This document shows, piece by piece, positions 48,433-57,941 of a DNA stretch of 64,000 nucleotides. Each line of letters opens with the position of its first letter. Within the stretch, counting starts at the first letter, position 1. Source of the DNA: Kitasatospora azatica KCTC 9699 (lineage in GTDB: Bacteria; Actinomycetota; Actinomycetes; Streptomycetales; Streptomycetaceae); contig NZ_JQMO01000003.1 in assembly GCF_000744785.1 (NCBI RefSeq), positions 1,860,001 through 1,924,000 of the forward strand. Direction: 5' to 3'. Under the pieces are notes generated by a model, which had not been told where the DNA came from, did no database searches, and was given only the letters and a program-made list of their open reading frames with translations. The position numbers and the translations under genes are program-made.

Positions 48433-51400
48433 ATGACGGGTGGCCTCGCGGACACCGACCCCAACGGGTCGCTGGTACGACTGTCCGACAGCGCCGGGCG
48501 CGAGCTGGGCTACGGGTTCCCGGCGGACGCCCGCGGCACGCTGCTGACGGCGTACCAGACGGTCGCCGATCTCGGTGACGTTCCGCCGGTGCGCGCCGGT
48601 GATGCCGTGGTGCGCGGCCTGACCCGGTGCCCCGAGCTGGGCCTGGCACTGCTGACGGTCGATCAACCGGCCGTAGCGCGGCCGCTCCCGGTGCTGCTCG
48701 GTGCGCTCGCCGAGCCGGGCCGGCCGGTCGCCGTGCCGCGCGAGGGCGCGCCGCCGCTGCTGGGCACACTGCTGGGCACCGGCACCGCACTCAGTGCCTG
48801 GCCCGGTCCGGTCCGGCTGCTGCCCGGGATCCTGCTGCTCGAGCTGCCGGGAGCAGCCGCCCCGGGCACCGCGCTGCCGGCCGGGCTGCCGGTCCTGGAT
48901 CCGGCGACCGGAGCGGTGCTCGGCCTGCTCGCCCCCGGGCTGCGCGGCCTGCCGGCCGGCCTGACACCGGCCGTCCCGATCACCGGCCACCCGGAGCTCC
49001 CGCCCGAACTCGCCGAGCTGCTGGCCCGCAACGCCGTCGACGCCCCGGCGTACGGGCCCGCGCTCAACCTCGGCGGGATGCTCCAACTGGCCTCCCGCCA
49101 GCTGGCGGCCGCCGTGGCGGGTCCGGGCCGGGTCACCGACCTCGCCGCCGACCGGGTCGAGCGGGCCGACGGGCTGGCCGGCGAGGAGCCGGAAGCCCCG
49201 CTCACCGTGCTGGTCGGCGAACCGGGCAGCGGCCGGACCACCGAGCTGGCCGCGCTCGCCGTGCGCCGAGCGGGCGGCCCCCGGGCGCTGCCCACGCTCT
49301 GGCTGCGCGGGGCCGACCTGTGGAGCGGCGACTCCTCGGTGACGGATGCCGTCGGACGGGCCCTGGCGCCCGATGTGACGGCGGCGGCCGCGGCCCAGGT
49401 CTGCGCGGCGGGCGGGCGGCCGCTGCTGGTGCTGCTGGACGGTCCCGAGGAGGCGCCGGCCGTCCTCGGCGCGCCCTGGTGGGAGCGGACGCTGCGCTGG
49501 CTGGGCGAGAGCGGGGCGCGGCTGCTGGTGGCCTGCCGGCCGGAGAGCTGGGAGCCGGGGCGCTGGGAATCGGGGCGCTGGGACGTGGAGCACGGTGTCG
49601 CCCAGGTCCGGTTGCACCGGCTGGGCCCGCTGCGCGGATCGGCGCTGGAGCGGGCGGCCCGGCGGTACGGGGTCACGGCGCCGGAGGCGGCGACCGCTCC
49701 GCTGGTACTGCGGCTGGCGGGAGAACTGCGGGCGGCGGGGGTGGCGGGGGCGTCGGGGGCGGGCCGCGCCGAGCTGTACGGCGGGTGGCTCGACCTGTGC
49801 TGTCTGCGGATCGCCCAGCGGCTGGCCGAGGAGGGCCCGCGACCCGCCTCGCACCGCAAGGGCGCGGTGGGCCGGCCGGCCGTGCCGGTGTCGCCCGGGC
49901 GGGTGCGGCGGTTGGCGGCCACGGTGGCCGGACGGTTGCACGAGGCGGCGCGGCGGATGCTCGGGCCCGGGCAGGGCGGCCTGGGACGGGCGGCCTTCGA
50001 GGAGCTGTTCCCGGTCAGCGGCGGCTGGGCGCGGGCGGTGCTCGCGGAGGGGCTCTTCGTCCCGGCGGGCGACGGTTACCGGTTGGCGCACGAGGAGATC
50101 GCCGACTGGCTGCTCGGGCTGCACCTGGACCTGGAGGCGGCCCTGTGCCAGCTGCTCGCCGCCGGGGAGCGGCGCGGGGTGCCCCGGCACCGGGTGGGCA
50201 CGGTGGAGGCCGCCCTGCGCACGGTCGGGGAGACTTGGGGGGAGGCCACGCTGAACGGGTGGCTGGACCGGCTCTGGCAGGCCCTGGCGGACCCGGGGAC
50301 CGGACCGGAGGCCCGCTGGTGGGCGTCCCGGCTGCTCGCGGCGGGCCTGCGGGCGAGCCCGGCGCCCGGAGCGCACCGGGAGCTGCTGGAGCGGTTGGCC
50401 GAGCGGATCGCGCAGGCGACGGCGGGGACGGGCGGGTTCGCGGCGCTGCGCGAGGGCCCGCGACCGGCCACCCGGCGCAGACCGACCGCCGGTGGCGCGC
50501 CGGGGCAGGGGGCGCGGGAGGCGGCGGAAGACGGGGGCCGGGCGAGCGAGCGGGTGCGCCGGGGCGTGCGGCGGCCGAGAGTGCGGCCGGCTCACCGGTA
50601 CCGGAGGGGCCGCCGGTTGACGGTCCGCCGGTTCACGGCCTGCCGGTTGACGGTCCGTCGGGGGAGCCGGACACCGCGGGCCTCGGTCTGTTCGGCCCCG
50701 GCTTCTGGGACGCGCTCGACCTCCCGCCGGCCACCCGCTGGGCCCTGCTGCGCATCCTGGTCCGGGCGGACGGTCCGGAGCAGGGCTTCCTCGGCGCCGC
50801 GGCGGCCTGGCTGCGGGCCGGCGGGGCAGCGGTGTTCCCGCTGCTCTGCGGCTGGTTCGAGGACGGCCGCGGCCTGCCGGCCCGCCCGGGCGCCACCGTC
50901 GCCGACCTCGCCCAGGACCTGCTCTACGCCCACCGCGCCTTCGCCGTCGACGAGTTGACCGAGGCGCTGGTGGCCGCAGCGCACCCGAGGGCGGACGCGC
51001 TGCTCACCGTGCTGGCCGTCGAGGAGCCCTCCGCGCTCTGCCGCGCCGTCGACCGGTGGAGCCACGACCCGCGCGCCGAGCGCCATGTGGCCGCCGCCGT
51101 GCACGCGCTGCGCACCGCGCCGTACGCGAGCGGCCCGGGCCTGGACCTGCTGCGCTTCACCGCCCTGACGCTGCTCGCCCGGGAGACCGAACCCGGCCTG
51201 CACGGCGCCGCCCTGGCCCTGCTGGTCCGCGACCGGCGGACCCGTCCGAAGCACCTGCAGGCCGCCCTCGACGCCTACGCCGCGGACGACTCGTTCGTCA
51301 CCCCGGAGATCCTCGGCACCGCGCTCGACACCGACCAGGCCGCCGTGCTGGCCGCCTTCGAGGCCCGACTCGAGCGGCCCGGCGCCGGCGCGGCGGCCGT

Positions 51401-52103
51401 GCTCCGGGTGCTCGCCGACGCCCTGCCCGCCGACACGCGGGCGCCGGGCACACTGCCCGACCCCGCCACCCGGCTGGCCGGGCGGCTGCTGCGGGAGCGT
51501 CCGGAGCGGGCCGAGCTGGTCGCCGAGTACCTCAACCGGCGACTCGCCCTCGGCACGGCGGGCCCGGGCGACCTGACCGCCCTGCTCGGCGCCGGACCGG
51601 TGGACCGCCCGGCCGCCCTCCGGCAGACCTTCGCCCTGGTGCTGGCCACCCCGGGACCGGGCGACGAGGAACTGCGCCGACAGTTCCTGGACCGGCTGCT
51701 GGCCACCGAGCGGGACCCGGCGGTGCTGGCCCCGGTGCTGGAGCGGGTGGCCACCACCGTGGACCGGCGCGATCCGGACCGGGCCCGCGCGGTGGTGCGC
51801 CGGATCGCGGACGCCTGGGCCCACGGCGAGGGCGGGATCGAGCGGCTGGACGCCCTGTTGGTGCGCTGCGCGGGCCGTACGGCCGGCTTCGCCCTGCTGC
51901 TCGCCGACTGGCCGTCGGACGCCCGCCCGCCGGCCGGCGGCCCGCTGTTGGAGCGGATGCGGGCCCAGGTGGCGCGCGGTGCCGACCCGCAGTACGCGGC
52001 CGCGGAGGCCGAGCGGGCCCCGGTGCGCCCCGTCATCGCGGTGCCGCCGCGCGCAGCAGGTGTTCCGGTGCCGGGGCGCCAGCGGGCGCATGGCACGCTA
52101 TAG
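48433..52103 (+). CDS. trypsin-fold/NTPase (STAND-like) protein with apparent one-base deletion
   Basis: About 1,223 residues if one base is restored. N-terminal part (1-190) has a trypsin-like layout: GYGFPADARGTLLTAYQTV, then LGLALLTVDQP, then LPVLDPATGAVLGLL, but the histidine, aspartate and serine positions appear replaced (Y, G, no GxSG), so it looks catalytically dead. An NTPase follows: Walker A GEPGSGRTTE (about 262-271) and Walker B LLVLLDGPEE (about 330-339), in the style of NACHT/STAND proteins. The C-terminal 500 residues are helical repeats. The frame from 48433 breaks near 50,535 and continues one frame back to 52103; adding a G to the run 50533-50537 restores it. I recall 'serine protease' homologues at this place (truB-ribF) in streptomycetes. 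Function unknown. Confidence 0.75.
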
Positions 52104-52180
52104 GGGTTCGAGTTCGAGCGTTTGAGCACCCGGGAGCGGGAGCTCGGAGCGAGACCCCAAGTAGAGAAGGAGCGGTCAGG

Positions 52181-53155
52181 GTGCAGCGCTGGCGTGGCCT
52201 GGAGGAGATTCCCGGCGACTGGGGACGTAGCGTCGTCACCATCGGTTCCTTCGACGGTGTGCACCTGGGGCACCAGCTGATCGTCAACCGGGCCGTCGCC
52301 CGGGCCCGTGAACTGGGCGTCCAGGCCGTGGTGGTGACCTTCGACCCGCACCCGAGCGAGGTGGTCCGGCCGGGCAGCCACCCGCCGCTGCTGGCCCCGC
52401 ACCCGCGCCGGGCCGAGCTGCTGGCCGAACTCGGGGTGGACGCGGTGCTGGTGCTGCCCTTCACCACGGAGTTCTCCCAGGAGTCGCCGCAGACCTTCGT
52501 GCAGCAGGTGCTGGTGGACGCGCTGCACGCGCGGCTGGTGATCGAGGGGCCGAACTTCCGGTTCGGCCACAAGGCGGCCGGCGATGTCGCGCTGCTGGCC
52601 GAGCTCGGCCGGGCGGCGGACTTCGAGGTCGAGGTGGTCGACCTGCAGGTGCGAGGCGCGGCCGGTGGCGGCGAGCCGTTCTCCTCCACGCTGACCCGCC
52701 GGCTGGTCGCCGAGGGCGATGTGGCGGGCGCGGCCGAGGTGCTGGGCCGCCCGCACCGGGTCGAGGGCGTCGTGGTGCGCGGTGCGCAGCGCGGGCGCGA
52801 CCTCGGCTACCCGACCGCCAACGTGGACACCGTGCCGCACAGTGCCGTCCCGGCCGACGGGGTGTACGCGGGATGGCTGACGGTGCTCGGCCGGCCTGGG
52901 CCCCTCCTGCCCGATGCCGGGCAAGGAGGGAGGATGCCGGCGGCGATCTCGGTGGGCACCAACCCGACCTTCAACGGCACCACCCGCACCGTCGAGGCCT
53001 ATGCGATCGACCGGGTCGGCCTGGACCTGTACGGACTGCACGTGGCGGTCGACTTCCTCGCCTACCTGCGCGGGATGGAGAAGTTCGACACCATCGAGGC
53101 GCTGCTCGACCGGATGGCGGACGACGTCAAGCAGGCCAGGGAGCTGACCGAGTAG
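52181..53155 (+). CDS. ribF: bifunctional riboflavin kinase / FAD synthetase
   Basis: 324 residues. The N-terminal FAD synthetase domain has GSFDGVHLGHQLIVNRAV and VVTFDPHPSEVV; the C-terminal riboflavin kinase domain shows GRDLGYPTANV and the later GTNPTFNGTTRTVEAYAID. Converts riboflavin to FMN and FAD. An insertion around 245-262 (LGRPGPLLPDAGQGG) lengthens the kinase domain slightly. The GTG at 52181 is supported by AGAAGGAG upstream. It is the last gene on this strand before the type VII secretion region. Confidence 0.95.
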   Translation: MQRWRGLEEIPGDWGRSVVTIGSFDGVHLGHQLIVNRAVARARELGVQAVVVTFDPHPSEVVRPGSHPPLLAPHPRRAELLAELGVDAVLVLPFTTEFSQESPQTFVQQVLVDALHARLVIEGPNFRFGHKAAGDVALLAELGRAADFEVEVVDLQVRGAAGGGEPFSSTLTRRLVAEGDVAGAAEVLGRPHRVEGVVVRGAQRGRDLGYPTANVDTVPHSAVPADGVYAGWLTVLGRPGPLLPDAGQGGRMPAAISVGTNPTFNGTTRTVEAYAIDRVGLDLYGLHVAVDFLAYLRGMEKFDTIEALLDRMADDVKQARELTE

Positions 53156-53175
53156 GTCTGACGATTCCTCAGAAC

Positions 53176-53210
53176 GCGAACGGCGCCCCGGTCGAAGGGG
53201 CGCCGTTCGC
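53176..53210. terminator. bidirectional terminator between ribF and the MinD-like gene
   Basis: A 14-bp perfect stem (53176-53189, 53197-53210) between convergent genes. Confidence 0.8.
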
Positions 53211-53218
53211 ATTGCTGC

Positions 53219-55471
53219 CTACTGCTGCGGGGGCGGCGGCGGGTAGCCGTAGCCCTGCGGGGGCTGGGCCGGGTCGGGCTGCTGCGGCGGGTGCGTCCAG
53301 TCCTGCGGCAGCGCCTGCTGCTGCGGGGCTGCGGGCCCGGCCGGCGGGTAGCCGTAGCCCTGCGGCGGCTGCCCGGGAGCGGGCTGGCCCGGCTGCTGCG
53401 CCCAGGGCTGGCCGGCCGGCGGAGCACCCCAGGGCTGGGCCTCCTGCTGCGGGTAGCCGTAGCTCTGCGGCTGCCCTGCCCACTGCTGCTGCCCGGCGGC
53501 GGCCTGCTGCTGCCAGCCGCCGGCGGCCTGCTGGGCCTGCTGCGCCCGGAGGATGTCCTCGCCGACCAGGGTGGCCAGGTCGAAGTACGCCTCGCGGACC
53601 TTGGGCCGCATCATCTCCAGGTTGACCTCGGCGCCGGCCGCCAGGCTCTCGTCGAAGGGCACCACCACGACGCCGCGGCAGCGGGTCTGGAAGTGCGCGA
53701 CGATGTCCTCGATCCGGATCATCTTGCTGGTCTCGCGGACCCCGGAGACCACCGTGATGCTGCGCTGCACCAGGTCGGCGTAGCCGTGCGCGGCCAGCCA
53801 GTCCAGCGTGGTGCTGGCGCTGCTGGCGCCGTCCACGCTCGGCGTGGCGACGATGATCAGCTGGTCGGCCAGGTCGAGGACGCCGCGCATCGCGCTGTAC
53901 AGCAGGCCGGTGCCGGAGTCGGTCAGGATGATCGGGTACTGGCGGCCCAGCACGTCGATCACCTGGCGGTAGTCCGAGTCGTTGAAGGTGGTGGAGACCG
54001 CCGGGTCGACGTCGTTGGCCAGGATCTCCAGACCGGAGTTGAGGTCCTGCGAGGTGAACTGGCGGATGTCCATGTAGCTGCGCAGGTGCGGGATGGCGGT
54101 CACCAGGTCGCGGATGGTCGCGCCGGTCTGACGCTTGATCCGGCGGCCCAGCGTGCCGGCGTCCGGGTTGGCGTCGATCGCGATCACCTTGTCCTGGCGC
54201 TCACTGGCCAGGGTGGCCCCGAGCGAGGTGGTGGTCGTGGTCTTGCCGACGCCGCCCTTGAGGCTGATCACCGCGATCCGGTAGCAGCTCATCACAGGGG
54301 TGCGGATGATGCTCAGCTTGCGCTCGCGCTCGGCCGCCGCGGCCTTGCCGCCGAACTTGATCCGCGGGGTCTGGCGCTGCTGCTTGGGCTGGTTGCGCAG
54401 CAGTCGGTCGGAGTTGAGCTCGACCGCGGCGGTGTAGCCGAGCGGGGCGCCGAGCGCGGTCGGCTGCTGGTTGCCGGGCTGCTGGAAGGCGGCCGGGGCC
54501 TGCGGGACGCCCTGCTGCTGCGGGTAGCCGACCGGCGCCGGGTAGGGCTGCTGGCCGGGGATCTGGCCCTGGACCTGGCCGGGGACCGGTGCGGGGGCGC
54601 CCTGGGCAGGGCCCGGCTGGACCGGTCCGGGGTAGCCGGCCTGCTGCTGGTGCGGCCAACCGCCCTGGCGCGGGTCGACCGGCTGGACCGGGCCCGGCTG
54701 CGGGTGTCCGGGCTGTCCGGCCTGCGGCACACCGGGCTGACCCGGCTGCATCGGCTGGACCGGCTGGCCGGGCTGACCCGGCTGCGGGGCCCAGGGCCCA
54801 CCGGGGCCGGGCTGCGGCGCCAGCGGCTGGGGCTGACCGGGCTGGGGCTGACCAGGCTGGGGGGCGTTCGGCTGCAGGTGCGGGGGGTACGCGCCGGGCG
54901 GGTAGGCGCTGCCGGGGTAGCCGGGCTGGGGCTGAGCGGGCTGCGGCTGGGGGGATTGGGGCTGGCCTGGCTGTGGCGGCGCGACCTGGTACGGGCCCTG
55001 CTCGGCGGCAGGCCAGCCGGGCGCGGCCACCGGTGCGGCCCCGGGCCCGGGCACGTTCGGCGCGGGGGCCACCGGGGCGACGGGCTGCGGCTGAGCGGTC
55101 GGCGGCTGTTCGCCGACCGGCGGCGCGGGGGCCGGCACCGGAGTGGGCACCGGCGTCGGAGCCGGCCCGGCCGCGGGGGCCGCAGCGGCGGTCGGCGCCG
55201 GCGCGGCCTGCTCGTGCACCGGCTGCCCCTGCCCGGGCACCGGCGCGGGCGCGGCGGCTACGGCAGTCGAAGCGGTCCCGTCCACGGCAGCCGCAGCGGC
55301 CGGAGCCGCCGACTCGGCGGGAGCAGCGGCCGGCGTGGCCGTCCCGCCCCCCGACGCCGACTCGCCCTGGGTGTACCAGGACGGGGGAGTGTAGTCAGGC
55401 GCGTCGGACCAGTCGTCGTCGTCCTCCGCCGCGTTGTCGCCGACGTAGACGCCGTCCCGATCGCTGCTCAC
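53219..55471 (-). CDS. MinD/ParA-like ATPase with long Pro/Gln-rich N-terminus, type VII-associated
   Basis: 750 residues. About the first 340 are Pro/Gln/Gly/Ala-rich and probably disordered. The ATPase domain starts near residue 395 with the deviant Walker A SLKGGVGKTTTTTSLG, then IDANPDAGTLGRR and the ILTDSGTGL switch region. The C-terminal 110 residues are again Pro/Gln-rich (GYGYPP repeats). This is the large MinD-like protein found at streptomycete type VII loci; it may position or energise the secretion machinery, but that is inference. The frame is open to 55519; the GTG at 55471 is preferred because of GAGGGAG at the right distance. Confidence 0.82.
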   Translation of the reverse strand: MSSDRDGVYVGDNAAEDDDDWSDAPDYTPPSWYTQGESASGGGTATPAAAPAESAAPAAAAAVDGTASTAVAAAPAPVPGQGQPVHEQAAPAPTAAAAPAAGPAPTPVPTPVPAPAPPVGEQPPTAQPQPVAPVAPAPNVPGPGAAPVAAPGWPAAEQGPYQVAPPQPGQPQSPQPQPAQPQPGYPGSAYPPGAYPPHLQPNAPQPGQPQPGQPQPLAPQPGPGGPWAPQPGQPGQPVQPMQPGQPGVPQAGQPGHPQPGPVQPVDPRQGGWPHQQQAGYPGPVQPGPAQGAPAPVPGQVQGQIPGQQPYPAPVGYPQQQGVPQAPAAFQQPGNQQPTALGAPLGYTAAVELNSDRLLRNQPKQQRQTPRIKFGGKAAAAERERKLSIIRTPVMSCYRIAVISLKGGVGKTTTTTSLGATLASERQDKVIAIDANPDAGTLGRRIKRQTGATIRDLVTAIPHLRSYMDIRQFTSQDLNSGLEILANDVDPAVSTTFNDSDYRQVIDVLGRQYPIILTDSGTGLLYSAMRGVLDLADQLIIVATPSVDGASSASTTLDWLAAHGYADLVQRSITVVSGVRETSKMIRIEDIVAHFQTRCRGVVVVPFDESLAAGAEVNLEMMRPKVREAYFDLATLVGEDILRAQQAQQAAGGWQQQAAAGQQQWAGQPQSYGYPQQEAQPWGAPPAGQPWAQQPGQPAPGQPPQGYGYPPAGPAAPQQQALPQDWTHPPQQPDPAQPPQGYGYPPPPPQQ

Positions 55472-55655
55472 CTTGGGCTCCCTCGTGTTCGCCGCCGCTG
55501 GTCGCGGTGCCGTAGGCACAAGACTAGAACCTTGTCCCAGCCGGGTTCACTGCACCGTCAGGTCTGGTCGGTCCTGACGGGCCGTCGGGCACTCGTCAGA
55601 GTGACCGCCGACCCCGTCCGTGGTCCGTCCCGGTGGTCGGTCCTGGCGGTCCGGC

Positions 55656-56423
55656 TCAGTCGACCCGGCGGGCCGGTCCCAGCAGCTGGTGCTCGGCCTG
55701 CCCCGGTTCGGTGCGGACGTACTGACGGCGGATCCGGGTGGCCCAGAGCGTGATGTCCTCGCCCAGGGTGGGCAGCGCCGCAACGTCCGGCCCGCTCAGC
55801 GTCAGCACCCGCCCGACCAGCTCGGCCTCCTGCGGCGAGACCCGCTGCACGCCCACCAGGTCGGCGGCGTTCAGCACCCGGGCCGCGTTCGGGCCCAGGA
55901 ACGGCAGCACGGTCAGGGTGGACTGCCAGGGCGAGGCGGAGAGCCGGCTGCGCGGCGGCCGCGGCCCGAGGTCACGCACCACCAGCACCGGCGCGGCCAC
56001 CGAGGCGCCCTGGGCGCCGAGTCGGCCGATCTGGTGGACCGTCACGCACGGCTGCCCGCCGCCCGCGGCCTGCGCCAGCGGCGCCCAGATCTGCGGCCGG
56101 GCGGTCTCCACCGCGACCCGGGCACCGGTGGCGGCCGCGCGCAGCGCCACCAGCTGAGCCGTCCACACACCGCCGACCAGCACCACGTCGTACGCGGTGG
56201 GCCGGAACAGGCCGAGCACGGCGGGCCGGCGCTCCGGGTCCTCGCCGATCAGCACCCCGTCGTCGCCGACCGGGAAGGCGAGCGCCGCCAGGTCGGCGGG
56301 CTCCAGCACGTGCTGCTCCCGGCGCGGGCCGCGCAGGCCGAAGCCGGCCCGGATCCGGGCCACGGGTCGCGGCCGCTCGGGGCCGGGGTGCGCCGACTGG
56401 CCGGAGTAGGTCTGGTAGGCCAT
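55656..56423 (-). CDS. type VII locus protein of unknown function
   Basis: 255 residues, no recognised domain, signal peptide or membrane helix. It begins MAYQTYSGQSAHPG and contains two moderately hydrophobic stretches (YDVVLVGGVWTAQLVALRAAATG near 78-100; VAAPVLVVRDLG near 143). The last third (LTLSGPDVAALPTLGEDITLWATRIRRQYVRTEP) has a helical look. Its ATG overlaps the eccE stop (TGATG), so translation is coupled to EccE, which supports a role in the secretion system. Unknown otherwise. Confidence 0.75.
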   Translation of the reverse strand: MAYQTYSGQSAHPGPERPRPVARIRAGFGLRGPRREQHVLEPADLAALAFPVGDDGVLIGEDPERRPAVLGLFRPTAYDVVLVGGVWTAQLVALRAAATGARVAVETARPQIWAPLAQAAGGGQPCVTVHQIGRLGAQGASVAAPVLVVRDLGPRPPRSRLSASPWQSTLTVLPFLGPNAARVLNAADLVGVQRVSPQEAELVGRVLTLSGPDVAALPTLGEDITLWATRIRRQYVRTEPGQAEHQLLGPARRVD

Positions 56424-57772
56424 CAGGAAGTCCCTCCCAGGGGCAGCGTGGCGAGCAGACCGGGCGCCTGCTCCTGGTCGAGCCGGGACAGCCCCAGGCC
56501 CACGCTCTGCGCGCGCTGCTCCAGCAGTCGGCCGAACTGCGCGACGTCGTGCTCGCTGCGGGCCACCACCCGGACGTGGCCGCTGATCGCCACCGCGTCG
56601 CCGGTACCGGGCCGGGCGGTCAGGCTGAACGCGCTGGCCAGCGCGGGTGTGCCGGTGACCAGGTTGACCAGGTCAGGGGCCGAGATCCGGCCCGCCGCGC
56701 CGCCCGGGCGGCTCAGTTGGGGCCACTTGGAGATCCAGTAGGTGGTGTGGAAGCGGTCGTCGACCCGCCAGAACCGGCTGCTCTCCTGGGTGCGCCGGGT
56801 CACCCCGCCGCCGCTGCCGGAGCCCTGCCGGCCGGCCGTGGCCAGCGGGTTGGCGCAGGTGGCGATGGACAGCGCGGCGATCAGCTCGCGCTCGTCCAGC
56901 GCGGTGGCGCTGAACCCGGCGCCGTTCAGCCGGCCGGCCAGCTGGTCGGTGACCCGCTGCAGCGCCTTGCGGGCGCCCTCCTCGCCGCCGCCGCGGGCCA
57001 GCACGGCGGTGGCCGCCCGCTCCGGGTCGAGCTTGAGCGCGACCCAGGTCAGCCGCAGCGCCGGGGTGGTCAGACCGTCCGGCAGCTGCTGGTAGGCGCG
57101 GGTGGCCAGGGCCTGCTCGGGCAGGTGCGGGGCCGGGGCGGGCTGGGTGTGCTGGACCAGCTGCACCGACTCCAGGCTGATGTCGTCCACCCGCAGCGCC
57201 GAGCAGATCACGTCCAGCGGCAGCGGCAGCGCGGTGCGCATCGGCCGCAGCGGCTGGTCCTTGGCCTGCACCAGCAGGACCGAGGTGAGGAAGGTGCCGT
57301 CGCCGATCATGCCGGTCTCGCGGCGGACCGGGCGGCCGGCGCCGAGGTCGATCTCGGTGGCGTGGGTGCAGGTGCGCAGCGCCGGGTCCAGCTCGAGGGC
57401 GGGCGCCAGGCCGGGGTCGGTGCCCGGCGGCACGCTGCCCGGTGCCTCGCGGCGGCGCACGCGCTGCGCGGAGCGGATCCGCAGCGCCTCCGGCAGGGTG
57501 CGGCCGCGGATCGGGACCAGGGCGAGCACCAGCAGCAGCACGGCGGGGACGGCGAACGCCCCGGCCACCATCTTGTTGATCGTCCAGCCGACGGCGACCA
57601 GTGCCACCGCGACCTCGATCAGGACCAGTTGCTGCAGGCGCAGCCGGCTGCCCAGCAGCCCGGGCCGCGGGTGCACCTTGATCGGCACCGGTGTCGGCCC
57701 GGTGACCTGGACCGGACTCTCCGCACTGCGCTGTGCCGTCCTGCGTCGCCCTGGAGCGGTCTGGCTTGGCAT
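56423..57772 (-). CDS. eccE: type VII secretion protein EccE
   Basis: 449 residues. Basic N-terminus, two membrane helices at about 50-90 (LVLIEVAVALVAVGWTIN, FAVPAVLLLVLALVPI), then a large soluble domain, the layout of EccE, a membrane component of the ESX core complex. Conserved-looking pieces are PIRGRTLPEALRIR and the TTYWISKWP segment. The next gene is coupled by TGATG. Divergent from eccB. Confidence 0.85.
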   Translation of the reverse strand: MPSQTAPGRRRTAQRSAESPVQVTGPTPVPIKVHPRPGLLGSRLRLQQLVLIEVAVALVAVGWTINKMVAGAFAVPAVLLLVLALVPIRGRTLPEALRIRSAQRVRRREAPGSVPPGTDPGLAPALELDPALRTCTHATEIDLGAGRPVRRETGMIGDGTFLTSVLLVQAKDQPLRPMRTALPLPLDVICSALRVDDISLESVQLVQHTQPAPAPHLPEQALATRAYQQLPDGLTTPALRLTWVALKLDPERAATAVLARGGGEEGARKALQRVTDQLAGRLNGAGFSATALDERELIAALSIATCANPLATAGRQGSGSGGGVTRRTQESSRFWRVDDRFHTTYWISKWPQLSRPGGAAGRISAPDLVNLVTGTPALASAFSLTARPGTGDAVAISGHVRVVARSEHDVAQFGRLLEQRAQSVGLGLSRLDQEQAPGLLATLPLGGTS

Positions 57773-57941
57773 CCCCCGCGTGACCCTCTCTGATTGGCTG
57801 TCACAGCCCGGTTGGCCGGGCGCTGAACAGTACCCGTACCGTACTCACCGTCTGCCGCATCGTAGAGGGTTGGGCCGCACACCGGGCCCGGCGGGCGGCG
57901 AATTGGCGAGCGGGGCGCTTGAACAGGGGAGACGAGGACAG

